DNA of 64,000 nucleotides, taken from the NCBI GenBank assembly GCA_030068145.1, contig JAPJBO010000615.1, positions 62,001 to 126,000 on the forward strand. Reading direction: 5' to 3'. The position numbers and the translations under genes are program-made. Below the pieces are notes generated by a model. The model was not told where the DNA came from. It ran no database searches and saw only the letters and a program-made list of their open reading frames with translations. Origin of the DNA: Diplonema papillatum. Its lineage: Eukaryota > Euglenozoa > Diplonemea > Diplonemida > Diplonemidae. Numbering within the stretch: the first letter of the stretch is position 1; each line of letters starts with the position of its first letter. Shown here piece after piece: positions 24,236-34,417 of the stretch.

Positions 24236-24620
24236 TAAGTTCGGGTGTTGCTAAGCTCCGGACGTTGCTATGTTCTGATGAAGCTAAGTTCTGTCGGGCG
24301 ATTCTAAGTTCGACTCGTGATGCTGAGTTCGGGCATTGAAGAAGAGTACGGCTGCATTCCTAAGATCGTTTGCTAAGTATATTGCGTCGAGCTCGGGCAA
24401 AAACACAGTCTTTTTGGGCACATTAGAACCGAAGACCAACAGGCGTGAAAAATATAATTCGGACCGAAAGAGAAGGCCCTCGGCGGGGTTTGAACCGGAT
24501 CCTCCAGCCCAAAAGTCTTGCGCCGTTCACTCTGCCATCTCTCCCAGCTCCGCCTCCGAACCCGAAAAAGTGGGCTTGGCTCGTCAGAGCTATTAGCATA
24601 CCTCTAGACTCGGAAAATGG
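24236..24620 (-). repeat. Composite GTTCGGG-array/tRNA-like element, copy 2 (short, diverged)
   Basis: A short array (AAGTTCGGGTGTTGCTAAG and relatives, 24236-24335) leads to a body with GGGCACATTAGAACCGAAGA. An antisense tRNA-like segment follows (about 24480-24545): on the minus strand it reads GATGGCAGAGTGAACGG (box-A like) and CCGGTTCAAACCCCG (box-B like). The tail is GCTTGGCTCGTCAGAGCTAT and the tip is ACCTCTAGACTCGG. It is older than copies 3 and 4 but shows the same order of parts. Confidence 0.7.
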
Positions 24621-25154
24621 TTTCGCATGGCAATCCACGGAAGCAGTAAAGTGGGTGGTGTTCCCAGATGCTACGTGCACCAGTTCGCCCGGTCACCTGA
24701 GCTCTGACACCCGGAACAGTCATTTTCGAACGTTCGATACATTTCTTGCCGCCGCCTCGAATGATCTGACCTTTTCCAAGGTGAGTTCTTTGAGCAAGCG
24801 CAGTTTAGCACAAAGAAAAATCTCCGCGTTTTCGTCCTTTCAGTTCGGTTAGCTTTGCAGATCCAGCGCCTTCGAGTTGCCACCTTGGGGAGAGCCTGTA
24901 CACACCTTAGAGGCGAACTTGAACCCACCAAGAGAGACGAGCCAGAGAGCCTGTAGCCACCTTGAGGTACCGGTTTCTCACGACAAGGGGAAGAAAGGCG
25001 TCCATCAGCCACCGGAGTCGTGTAACAACGCAACGTGGGTATTGGCTGTGAGGGCTTGGGGCTCAACGGCCCAAACTGTGCCAAAACAAGAATCTAGGAT
25101 GAGGGTGACGAGGCGGTCACCGGAACCCCAAAGGAACTCAAGCGGGAGTTGGTC
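24621..25154. other. Short intergenic stretch before the DOMON gene
   Basis: No supported coding sequence. An imperfect direct repeat of GAGAGCCTGTA with CACCTTGAGG/CACCTTAGAGG occurs at about 24890-24970. This stretch presumably holds the promoter and 5' leader of the DOMON gene; no motif is recognised. Confidence 0.4.
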
Positions 25155-26024
25155 ATGACTCTCGTCGCTTCGCTGCTGCTCGGCAGCCTGGCAACGATCT
25201 TTGAAGGCGAGGTCAATGGACTTGCGTCAACAAATATTTTCGTGTCGGTTGACGATGTGGCGGACACGGTTACTCTATCGGTTACACTTCCGGACTTGGA
25301 GTCTTTCTTCGCGTTCGGATTTGGTGGAGACGCAGCGCAGGCCGGAGCTGCGAGGATGAAAGGGGCGTGGGCATTCACGCTGAATGAGGATGACACTGAT
25401 TTCGGCACTGTTAAAGAGTACGTGCTGGACGCTGGCGCGTCGGGCGCGGCTCTGCCTGCGAATGATCTGACCATCACGCAGAGTGATGCCAATTCGACGG
25501 CTGGGTTTTGGACGCTGGAGCTAACGCGGTCGGTGTCGTCAGCTAGTGGCAATTTTGATTTCCCGAAATCGGCCGGAGCCATTCCGATCATAATGTCGTG
25601 CGGAAAATGCACGACGATAACACCTCATACCACCCTTGCGTCCGGCCATGCTTCTGATCGCGTGGCCACTACCATCACGTTAGCATCAACTGCCCCTGTG
25701 CCACCAACGGATGCACCCTCCTCCTCCTCAACCTCAGCACCTGGCACAAGCTCAGCACCTGCTACAAGTGCGCCACTTTCTGCATCGCCAGGCCCGGGCG
25801 CGTCACCCTCACCTGCAGACCCGCAGGCAACTAACGAACCTTCATCCGACGACGGTGCAGGGGTCGTTATAATGGTCGTTGTAATCGCGGTGGTTCTCCT
25901 TGCTGGCATTGGGGGATTCGCCTATTACAAGCGGACGCGGAGCACCACCGAAGAATCTCTTGATTTCGCAGAGATGCGCGCTCTCGAGAGACTCTATCAG
26001 CAACCTTCTGATGACGACTTCTGA
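25155..26024 (+). CDS. Type I membrane DOMON-domain protein
   Basis: A 289-residue protein. Residues 1-19 (MTLVASLLLGSLATIF) look like a signal peptide. Residues about 25-150 fit a DOMON fold: strand pattern VTLSVTLPDLESFFAFGFG, a conserved Met-Lys-Gly-Ala-Trp (MKGAWAFTL), then WTLELTRSV and the late IPIIMSCG segment. DOMON domains bind haem or sugars on secreted and membrane proteins (family knowledge); haem ligands are not assigned here. A Ser/Thr/Pro-rich stalk (about 178-232) precedes one TM helix (VVIMVVVIAVVLLAGIGGF, about 236-255). A basic stop-transfer and an acidic tail ending DDDF follow. The ATG at 25155 is preferred because it begins the signal peptide. It is a single-exon gene in unspliced form, with no obvious partner nearby. 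Confidence 0.7.
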   Translation: MTLVASLLLGSLATIFEGEVNGLASTNIFVSVDDVADTVTLSVTLPDLESFFAFGFGGDAAQAGAARMKGAWAFTLNEDDTDFGTVKEYVLDAGASGAALPANDLTITQSDANSTAGFWTLELTRSVSSASGNFDFPKSAGAIPIIMSCGKCTTITPHTTLASGHASDRVATTITLASTAPVPPTDAPSSSSTSAPGTSSAPATSAPLSASPGPGASPSPADPQATNEPSSDDGAGVVIMVVVIAVVLLAGIGGFAYYKRTRSTTEESLDFAEMRALERLYQQPSDDDF

Positions 26025-26365
26025 TGAGGCCTTTGCGCCGTGCCAATATCGTACTCATTGCCATGCCGATGACTCCCGAACAACGAGCAAAGATAAACCC
26101 ACATACAGTACTGTACTGAAGGGGCCGTTGCACTCAAGGTTCAACAACTTGATACAATTAAGCGAACCCAACCTAAGCCACCATCCAAAGTGCTAATGCA
26201 GTCCCTCCCAGGGAAGTTGCCCGAAATACAAGATCTTTTGCCGAACCATCGTCGGTCAGCTGATGCTGCGCCCGTTCCTGATTCCAGAAATGTGAACCTT
26301 AGTCAACGTTTCTCGGGTAGAAGTTGCTTTTCAGGGGCTAAATCGACACAGGTGGACTATGAGAA
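26025..26365. other. Spacer between DOMON gene and copy 3 repeat
   Basis: No gene seen. It likely includes the DOMON gene's 3' UTR. A word at 26165-26200 is AC-rich and otherwise featureless. Confidence 0.4.
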
Positions 26366-27319
26366 GTACGTGCGCTCGGCTAAGGCCGGCGCGTGGCGAG
26401 ACTGGAGGCAGCAGTTAAAGTTCGGGGAACAGCAAAGTTCGGGCGAAGCTAAGTTCGGGAAATGCTAAGTTCTGGTGAAGCAAAGTTCGGGCGAAACAAA
26501 GTTCGGGCGAAGCAAAGTTCGGGCGAAGCTAAGTTCGGGTGAGCAAAGTTCTGGTGAAGCAAAGTTCGGGCGAAGGTGAAGCTAAGTTCGGGCGAAACAA
26601 AGTCCGGGCGAAGCTAAGTTCTGGGTGAAGCAAAGTTCGGACGTTCTGGTGAAGCTAAGATCGGGCGAAACAAAGTTCGGCGAAGCTAAGTTCGGGTGAA
26701 GCAAAGTTCGGGCGAAGCTAAGTTCTGGTGAAGCAAAGTTCGGGCGAAGCTAAGTTCGGGTGAAGCAAAGTTCTGGTGAAGCTAAGTTCGGGCGAAACAA
26801 AGTTCGGGCGAAACAAAGTTCGGGCGAAGCAAAGTTCGGGTGAGCAAAGTTAGGTGAAGCAAAGTTCGGGCGAAGCAAAGCTCGGGTGAAGCTAAGTTCG
26901 GGCGAAACAAAGTCCGGGCGAAGCTAAGTTCGGGTGTAAAGTTTGGCCTCGTACCCGGGGCCCAGCACGGGGGGGGGCCGCCCTGGGGCAGCCTTTTCCC
27001 GCCGCCCCCCCCTCCGGTATTTCTCCGGGGGGCTGAGAAACTCCGCAAAAAACGCAAATTTCGGGCACATCAGGCCCCGAAACGACAGCAAACCTCGAAA
27101 TAATCTTCGACCGGAAAAGTGTCATGGGCGGGGTTTGAACCCGGACACACCGGCCTGAAGGCCGACACCCGCTCACTCTGCCACCCATATACATTTTCCC
27201 AGGGGGAGAAAAAGCCAGCTCCGCGCTATTATCTAGTTCAAAAACAATACACTTTTAAAAGTGGGGTTGGCTCGAATAGAGGCTATTCACATTGCATGTT
27301 CATAGGACCTCCAGTCTCG
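26366..27319 (-). repeat. Composite GTTCGGG-array/tRNA-like element, copy 3 (complete)
   Basis: Complete 954-bp copy. The 5' tip is GTACGTGCGCTCGGCTAAGG with CGAGACTGGAGG (26396-26407). About 530 bp of 13-19-bp units alternate AAGTTCGGGCGAAGC, AAGTTCTGGTGAAGC and AAGTTCGGGTGAAGC (26415-26940). A C/G spacer and a body (GAAACTCCGCAAAAAACGCA) follow. Then come an antisense tRNA-like segment (27121-27190; box-B word GGGTTTGAACCC) and the tail GGTTGGCTCGAATAGAGGCT, with tip CCTCCAGTCTCG (27308-27319). That tip is the inverse of CGAGACTGGAGG near the other end. A flanking AA on both sides fits a 2-bp target duplication. Confidence 0.8.
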
Positions 27320-28436
27320 AAAAAAGTGATGAAGGCCGAAAAATGACCGTTGAGGCATTAAACGTGATGAACATACTCGAACTTGATAGAAAATGCCAAG
27401 GCGAGGCTGAAGAGGTGGTTAGCAATGTTCATTTGTACAGGCATCAGATACCGAGTGTGCAGCACAGGTCTTTGTTTCAGAAAGGCTTTTTATTTGCGCG
27501 CGCGATTTTTGGTGGAGCTAAATAGACCCTCAGGCCCTTACACCTTTTGTGCCAAATCGGAACCGGCACCTCATATAGGTGCCGCGTTTGATACTGAAAT
27601 TACTGCTCTGACCCTGCTTTGGCATGTTATTAATACTGCTGAGGGAACGTGTCAGTTAGACTTTAGCGGACACTTGCCATAGCGGAGAACCCCCTCCCTC
27701 CCCCGAACTCGAAACTAAGCCCCCACCTATATTTTTTTTGATGGACAGATGACGGCATGGCAAACCATGGCTTTGTCCTATTGGCTACTGTGGCCGACGC
27801 CCCTCGCGGACATTGTCCACCAAAGTCTAGCTGACACGTTCCCTGAGTTCGATTGTTTGGGCACAGAATGCCTGAGTCCGCATAGCACCTATTGTTTCCG
27901 TTTACATTTGTCCGGCTTCCAACGTGGTCTTACAGTTTTCAATCAAGAACACCAACCCGTGATAGGGGATAAAAGTCGACGGGAGATCAGCATTCATACC
28001 CTATTGACCGAAGCCTTGTTCCACCTCCATCATTTTTCCGTGCCTGCAAACAAGTAAATAAAGCGAGACGACAAACGACACGAAAGCCACACTGAGCGAG
28101 GGAAGCAATCCCAAACGTTGCAACGTAGAACATGGATCGTACCGGGGAAACTGCAAAGGTCCACACGGGGGCAATCTTCAGAAGCAAACGACTAGAAGGG
28201 CGGAAGTGCAGTAGATAGTTTGAATTCGAATGCAAAGAATCGGCGGCAAATCTGCTTTGCGGCCATCTCTTCATCAGATAGAAGTCTCGAGCATCCGGTG
28301 GCCGGCATCTTATCGGTATCCCGAGGAAATCCCACGTTTCATCAGAAGCAACCCTAACATGAACTCTTGCATCCAGGAGGGGAATCCAAAGGGTGACACC
28401 CACCATCATCACAAGAAACTCAGCAAGGCTTCGAAG
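27320..28436. other. Intergenic region before the transporter gene
   Basis: No supported gene. The frame at 27749-28057 is aromatic-rich and lacks domain features. The transporter frame is open upstream to 28230, but the first ATG giving a sensible hydrophilic N-terminus is at 28437. The upstream in-frame part (28230-28436) has poor coding character. Confidence 0.4.
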
Positions 28437-30152
28437 ATGCCGCCATCAGTTTCAACGGATGCCACGCTCGTGACGAACACAACAGCAACCGGCGATCGCA
28501 GAACAATCGTGACACAGAGCGAAGCAGTGCTGACGGCCGGCGACTTCGGCGGGAAGCACATCGGTTATTTCGGCGGGTTCTGCCTCCTTGTAAACAACGT
28601 GACTGGTCCCGGACTGGTCGAGATGCCAGGTGCCAACGTCAGCGGGGGTTGGCTGCTCGTCACACTCGTAGTATTTGGGTGCTACATACTCAGTTGCTTG
28701 AGCTGCACAATGATGCTAGAAGCCATGAAGCGCATGCCCGGAAATTCCAAGTTCACGCAGCGAATTGAGTTCACGACACTCGCAAAGTACCACTTCGTTG
28801 GTCCCCAACGCAAGTGGTACCTGGTGACACTCATCCTGTTCCTCCTGTCTTTCCTCACCACTCTCATCGCATCTGTGATCGAGAGTGCACAGACCATGGA
28901 CAAAGCGTTGATCGAGATTTTTGACAAGTCGTGCGCGTTTCAGCTGCACAACACGACCGGGCATGACGTGCATGGCCCAGGATCGTTTGGTTTCGTGTGT
29001 ACGTCTGACGATTCCGCCAGCGGTGACTCGCCATATGGAAATGACGCCTATGTTGTCAGCATGGGATTTTTAGTCGTCGCCGTGCTTGCGGTCCCCCTTG
29101 GGTATTTCAATCTGGACGACAACATCTGGGTTCAAATTCTTGCGTTCACTGCACTCAGCTTTATCGTAGTGGAGTGGTCCATCCAGGCTTTCATCACTGG
29201 CATCGATATGGGAAAGCACCCCGGGAAGGTTCCGGCTTTCGGGACGGACTTTTCGGTTCTTGGTGCCGTTCTGTTTAATTTTGCTTTCGTCACAGCAACC
29301 CCGAGCTGGTGTAATGAGAAGAAGGTTGGTGTGCCAATACAGAAGTCTGTCTGGTGCTCGGCAGGGCTGGGCACGATCATGTTTTTGGCCTGTGGGATTT
29401 TCCCGGCAGGAGCTTGGGACTGCAGTGGGAACGGTGACCTGCTGTCTGTATTGACTAACTTATCAACACCTGGTGTCAGTGTGCTTACCCGTGCACTGGC
29501 ATACTCGTTCCCAGCAGTTGCCCTCGTCACGTCGATTCCGATTTTTTCGATTATTGTGCGGTACAACCTGATCGAAAATAACATCTGCGGCACCTTCTGG
29601 GCGAACATGTGGGCAACCGTGTTCCCCTGGGCCGCCTCCATCGCTCTGTACGCCGGCAACGGACTTACCATCATCGTCAACTGGGCCGGCCTCGTTACCA
29701 TAGTCCCGCTCAATTTTGTGCTGCCTGCCTATTTTTACATCAAAGCCATCACGGCCGATGACGAGGTTGATGATGACCTTGAACAGAACACGGCGTTGCT
29801 GCCAGACATCCCACCGGCCATCAACAACGAACTGTTCCAAGTTGGCGACGAAGTCGACGTTTGGGTGCCAGGACATGCGTGGATCGGCGCATTTATCAAG
29901 CAAACACTGCACGGCACTGCCGACGACCAAGTATACACCGTGTCGCCCGCCGATGAGAAGTCGTTACAAGCGACGACTATTGATGTGTCTCCGTCCAACA
30001 TTCGCCACAAACAGGCTATTATGAACCACACGGGTACTTACATAAACGGAGAAGTCGAGGAGGCAACTGTTGAGAAGCACGATGTCCCGATAAACCCGGT
30101 GGAAGCGGTGTGTAACTCTTCGTGTTTTTGTTTCACGGCGGCCGCTGTGTAG
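28437..30152 (+). CDS. AAAP-family amino acid transporter with SH3/Tudor-like tail
   Basis: A 571-residue membrane transporter of the amino acid/auxin permease (AAAP, SLC32/36/38-like) family, expected to carry amino acids across the plasma or vacuolar membrane, probably proton-coupled (family knowledge). About 11 hydrophobic segments lie between residues 44 and 440. TM1 contains the family's unwound-helix signature (NNVTGPGLVEMP). A long extracellular loop with N-linked sequons (HNTTG, NLSTP) follows TM3. Other typical segments are GNGLTIIVNWAG and PLNFVLPAYFYIKAI. After TM11 an acidic linker leads to a compact domain, NELFQVGDEVDVWVPGHAW to about residue 525, which resembles an SH3/Tudor-type barrel and is not standard in the family. 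The start at 28437 is preferred over upstream in-frame ATGs at 28230 and 28359 because the preceding stretch lacks coding character. Confidence 0.8.
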   Translation: MPPSVSTDATLVTNTTATGDRRTIVTQSEAVLTAGDFGGKHIGYFGGFCLLVNNVTGPGLVEMPGANVSGGWLLVTLVVFGCYILSCLSCTMMLEAMKRMPGNSKFTQRIEFTTLAKYHFVGPQRKWYLVTLILFLLSFLTTLIASVIESAQTMDKALIEIFDKSCAFQLHNTTGHDVHGPGSFGFVCTSDDSASGDSPYGNDAYVVSMGFLVVAVLAVPLGYFNLDDNIWVQILAFTALSFIVVEWSIQAFITGIDMGKHPGKVPAFGTDFSVLGAVLFNFAFVTATPSWCNEKKVGVPIQKSVWCSAGLGTIMFLACGIFPAGAWDCSGNGDLLSVLTNLSTPGVSVLTRALAYSFPAVALVTSIPIFSIIVRYNLIENNICGTFWANMWATVFPWAASIALYAGNGLTIIVNWAGLVTIVPLNFVLPAYFYIKAITADDEVDDDLEQNTALLPDIPPAINNELFQVGDEVDVWVPGHAWIGAFIKQTLHGTADDQVYTVSPADEKSLQATTIDVSPSNIRHKQAIMNHTGTYINGEVEEATVEKHDVPINPVEAVCNSSCFCFTAAAV

Positions 30153-30227
30153 AGGGAATGACCGACAGCTCGTTTTCGGAAGATCCCCGAAGAACCAATG
30201 ACTTACGATACCATACACACGATGCAT

Positions 30228-30345
30228 AATAATATAATATATATTACTCTATTATATTCGACATACATGTACGCCTATATATTTTTTATAGGCGCATATA
30301 GGCTACAAAATAATAGCATATAGGCGCATATAGGCGAAATAAATT
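30228..30345. repeat. AT-rich tract with TATAGGCGCATATAGGC repeats
   Basis: Downstream of the transporter stop. TATATA-rich DNA carries the word GCGCATATAGGC twice, with the partial inverse GCCTATAT. It may contain the transporter's 3'-end signals, though no clear poly(A) signal stands out. Confidence 0.5.
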
Positions 30346-30366
30346 CAGAAATAATACCGTATTTGT

Positions 30367-30455
30367 AAAAAAGACGTACCGGAAAAAGTCACAAAACTTT
30401 CCCCCAGAGCCCGCGGGTACATCTTTTTTCCGGTACGTCTTATTTCCGGTACATA
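30367..30455. repeat. Foldback repeat, copy 1 (ACGTACCGG type)
   Basis: Left arm AAAAAAGACGTACCGG is answered by CCGGTACGTCTTA and a second CCGGTAC. The centre GAAAAAGTCACAAA to CCCGCGGGTACATC recurs almost unchanged at 33846-33950. It is a small MITE-like foldback element; the copy pair brackets the LINE region. Confidence 0.7.
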
Positions 30456-30699
30456 ATAATTCTGAAAGATCTCGGAGGGGCTATTCTCCCCTACCACTGG
30501 CGTTCGACTTCATACGCCCTCTCCGCTTCCTCTTTCGGAGCCTCGCTTACACTTCTCGAGATACGCCGGCCACCCGCCGTGCTGCCGTGGCGCTCTGGCA
30601 ATCCGCATCAGCACAAGAGAACACGACGAGTATCGAATTCATTACTGGGCGCGGTTCAACCGTTTTGCCTGTGACCCGTCGAACATGGCTCCCTCGTGC

Positions 30700-30905
30700 A
30701 CACATCATTTTGTTGGGGGGTCTTTGGCAGTGTGGGCGGTGGGCCGGTGGTTCGATGCACTGAGTTGTCGTTTTTTGGAGTGTTTCTCGCTGGTCCACGT
30801 TGCAGACCTTTTTCGAGTTGTTGCTCGAGATCAGCCCCGATGAAGAGATCTGCGGAAAATAAACCCGGGGACCAAAATTTATGTACGTGGTTCGTCCCGC
30901 CAGAG
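30700..30905 (-). repeat. Unknown conserved reading-frame fragment, copy 1 (minus)
   Basis: The minus strand reads WSPGLFSADLFIGADLEQQ and then GLQRGPARNTPKN. It aligns without gaps for about 180 bp with the plus strand at 33361-33545. Many differences fall on third codon positions (GGA/GGG, GCA/GCT, CGC/CGT, CCG/CCA), so the family evolved as protein-coding DNA. No known domain recognised. Confidence 0.55.
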
Positions 30906-31059
30906 TTCGAGATGTGGGTCCATGTGGAATGGTGATCGTGGAAATCAAAATCCATTTCGGTTTTCTTGTTACACTGCCTGTCAGGTGACATCATCAATTC
31001 CCCGAGTTCCGGGGGTTTCACCAGTGGCAACATAATTGCGCTGGTAGTTTTGACCTTTT

Positions 31060-33243
31060 TGGGTTTGCTCTGGCAAGAGCTATGGATTCACGGGTCTCAA
31101 CATGGTTTCCGGCACGGCCACTCCTGCGACGACGTGGTCATGGATATCGCCCTATCGATAGAGGAATCACTGACAAACGGTACACCCCTGTGCGGGGTCG
31201 CACTCGACTTTGCCAAGTGCTTCGACCGCGTCCCTCAGGCCCTGGTGCTCGACTTGATGGAGGCGCTTGGGCTTCACGAGCGTGTGCTGGCACCCTTACG
31301 CCACATATACAAGCACCTGAGGCGTCGCTTCCGGTACCCCTTGGGAGTCGGCGAGATGTTCACTGTCACCAACGGAATTCTCCAGGACAGGCTTTGCCCT
31401 CAACGAGGACAAGTCGGTCTCCTTCTCGACGTCCCCAGAGCCTCCTCGCCTCGTGATCGGTCGCAAAATAATTCGATCGAGCAAAATAGTGAAGGTTTGG
31501 GTGTCCCCCTGGGCACAGCGGGACCCGTTGACAACCGCAGGGCCAACGCCACGGTCGAGGCCGCGGCCAGACTTGAGGCGGCGCCGCTCATGCATCGCAC
31601 GAAGTTCCGCATAATGCAGACGATCGCAGCCTCCGCGTATTACGGGGCGGCCTACTGCACGAATACAACAGGTGGCTTCGTCAACAGCTCAACGCTCCGA
31701 ACGGCACTCTCCGCTTGCGTGATCCCTCGATCTAACCGGGCGAAGAGCCCTCTTGCGGTTCTCTCCCTGGTTGCAAAAGCACACCTGTGTGATCCGGCAT
31801 GCGCCTCAGGTTTCAGCTTATTCCGCACGTTCGTGAAACAATACGGGAAAGAGAGGTTTCGGGTGAGGATGGACGCTCTCCTTCGCGTGGGAGCCGACTC
31901 GTCTATCAAGGGTCCCGTAGGTCTTATGGCTAATCTTCTGCGGGAGATAAGATTCCTACGGGCCACGCAGCACAGCTTCCAGTCCCTGTCTTTCGACGGG
32001 ACTCCCGTGTCGCTACTCGGTAAAGAAGCCCCACACCTCTTTCGTGAGGGCCTGCGTCTGCGCGCGTGGCGTTACTTGACCACACAGAGACAAGGATTTG
32101 ACGGAATCGAAGGAGGGGTGGACGTACGTGCCATGAATCGGCTTTGGCTGAACCGCGCGACGGACCACAAATTGAGTTCCGCGATCAGTCGATGTATTGG
32201 GGGAGCGGTGTACTCACGGGAATGGTGCCGCAGGAAGTGGGGTTCGGGGAGCGGCGACTGCGAGTTCTGCGACAGCGGTGCGACGGGGACCCTGTGGCAT
32301 TACTACTGGCAATGTCCGGGCCCAGGTTGTAGATGGAACGAGCTGCGATCCCGGTTTTGCATTGCTGAGGCGATGGTCCGGGACATGCCCCAGTGCTTGT
32401 GCATTAGAGGGATACCCCCCTACGGGACCCCTCCTGACCTCCTGGAGAAGATCCAGAGGCTGATCGGTACGATCTCAATCGAGATGGCGCAGGCGCAGCG
32501 GAGCCTTGCGGCAACACGCCCTTGGGAACTCGCCTCAGGTGCGTCGACGAAATACGACGTACACTTAGCAACGGACAGTCGTAAGTTGCTAACGACCAAC
32601 ATCGGAACCCGCTTCGCAGCGACGTTGGTCTTCTGGCTGCGGAGTCTATCGTGGGTCAGCTCCAACCCTCTCCCGACGACAGGCGTGGAACTCGCGCTTG
32701 ATTTTGAGGCATTTACGCGTTCGAAGCTCCCAGGGAGAACCTTCGCCGAGAAGGGGCTGCAAATTGGGTACCTTATGCGAGCTATCAACGACCTGTGCTG
32801 CGCCGACTCAGGAGTCGCCTCCTTCCCTGGGAAGTGGCGGCAGGGGGTCTGTTCCCTCCGCTGTTTTGGTGCGCCGGCTATGCCGGGTTGTACCCACCGC
32901 CCACGCTTTGCGGCTGGACGGAAGACCGAGTGGATGTTGGGCAAGCTGGAAACAATTTGCGCCCGTAACAGCTGGAACGATGCCGTGCCTGAATATCCGC
33001 ACGACGTACCCTATGTTCAGTGGGAGTTGAGATTCTCTGTCAAGATGCTAGCCGCCGCCATAGGGCGGGCTATTGCCAAAAGGAGGAGAGCCCGCGAAAC
33101 AACGTGTCAACACACGCCTGCCAGGCGGTCTCGTCCGCCAGTCAGAACGCCCCCGGCTGCGCCACCATCGGTGCAACAATCATCTTTGACAGGGCCACGG
33201 CTCGCTCCGCGCCCACGGCGCAACGACTTGCGCCCGCCGTAGT
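31060..33243 (+). mobile_element. 5'-truncated LINE (non-LTR retrotransposon) with internal deletion
   Basis: Reverse-transcriptase homology starts in the middle of the domain (QHGFRHGHSCDD), continues through the motif-A block (GVALDFAKCFDRVP) and reaches NGILQ. The expected GCPLS block and the catalytic YxDD box are absent. A deletion links directly to a post-YxDD segment readable in another frame (GFALNEDKSVSF). After a second register change, a long C-terminal region follows with a Cys-His motif CEFCDSGATGTLWH (CX2CX9H, then C four residues on), typical near LINE ORF2 ends. The stop codon is at about 33241. It cannot be active. The family also left tips at 180-540 and 35363-35480. No poly(A) or obvious target duplication seen. 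Confidence 0.75.
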
Positions 33244-33301
33244 AGTACGGGATAGTAGTGGGGCGACCGGATACTCCTCGGAGAGATGGTCCCTGCACTC
33301 T

Positions 33302-33331
33302 AACTCGTCTCTCTCTCTCTCTCTCTCTCTG
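33302..33331. repeat. (TC)n microsatellite
   Basis: About 15 TC units immediately downstream of the LINE's 3' end, ending in GTATATAC. Confidence 0.9.
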
Positions 33332-33360
33332 TATATACCCGCTGCCCTGAACATTGGAAA

Positions 33361-33550
33361 GACCCACAAACCACGCTCATACTATTTGTTTCCTGGGTCC
33401 ATTTTCCACGAATCTCTTCATCGGAGCAGAACGTGAGCATAAATTCGACGAAAACGGTCTGCTGCGCGGACCGCGAGAAAATCTCCCCAACAAAGGAATT
33501 GATGGCGCACCGGTGCGGAGGTCGGTGCAGCCCACACTATATCCACAACG
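33361..33550 (+). repeat. Unknown conserved reading-frame fragment, copy 2 (plus)
   Basis: The plus strand reads FLGPFSTNLFIGAEREHK and then GLLRGPRENLPNKG. It is the inverted partner of 30700-30905, so the two copies flank the LINE as imperfect inverted repeats about 180 bp long. See copy 1 for the codon-position argument. Confidence 0.55.
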
Positions 33551-33845
33551 ACACTGCATTGGTGAGCACTGCATTGGTGAGTCCATGCGGAGCTACGAGC
33601 CGGCCCACGCTTTGTTAGTCTTGTGGAGACCTCCCGTTGTTCCTGCGCGGGAGGCATCTGCCACAACTTCATCTGCCGTGACCTGTTCAGCCAGCACGAT
33701 CTGCTGAGCTGGCAGGATTGGGGCAGCAGCGGAACACGCTACATATTGTATTGTTGCGTCTTGATTTGATCCTGGATGTGGCTGTTGCAGGAAAGGCAGT
33801 TGAGCAAGCACTCTCTATGCCAAATTCCAGCAGAACCCAACCAAG

Positions 33846-33950
33846 CGGAAAAGTCACAAAGTTTTTCCCTGAGGCCCGCGGGTACATCTTTTTTCCGGTA
33901 CGTCTTATTTCCGGTACATAATTGTTCCGGTACGTCTTTTTTCCAAGTAC
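33846..33950. repeat. Foldback repeat, copy 2 (ACGTACCGG type)
   Basis: Shares AAAAGTCACAAA, CCCGCGGGTACATC and CCGGTACGTCTTATTTCCGG with 30367-30455, in the same orientation. An extra CCGGTACGTCTTTTTTCC follows, so the two copies are direct repeats about 3.5 kb apart with the LINE and its inverted flanks between them. Confidence 0.7.
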
Positions 33951-34417
33951 GGTATAAAATAGTGCAGAAATATTCGAGAAATATTCAAAAATAATATTTT
34001 ATTAATATTTTCCTGTTGCCTTCCCTGGCTGTTTTCTCGTGCAGAAACGCGGCTCTGTGCTGTCAGAAGCTGAGAAAGGCTGCTGGAACATGTTCTCGCA
34101 AAAACACAGTGACCCAAGGTCACGTAGTTAGGTTCGACTTTGACTACATGCTTTTGCTTGTGTGCATGATGAAGGCAGATTGGAGAATGTACGCATGGTC
34201 CATGTTTGCTTCGCCTTCGTGCACAACAAAGGCTGTGTCATGCCGTCGAAACAGCAATTGTCCGCGTTTAGAGCACGTTCACCAAGCCAAGAACAGGACA
34301 TCTTCGCATCGAGTGTGGTCGACAAGAGGTTGGTCGACGGTGGTCTAGTTTGCACGAGTGTGAAAACACGACTGTCAACACTTATCCACGTTTTGGGTTC
34401 CTTCTTATTCTTCCAGA

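Noticed and set aside
26415-26940. CRISPR-like array
   Set aside because: Units are 13-19 bp, vary in sequence and have no unique spacers; this is an expandable tandem array in a eukaryotic repeat.
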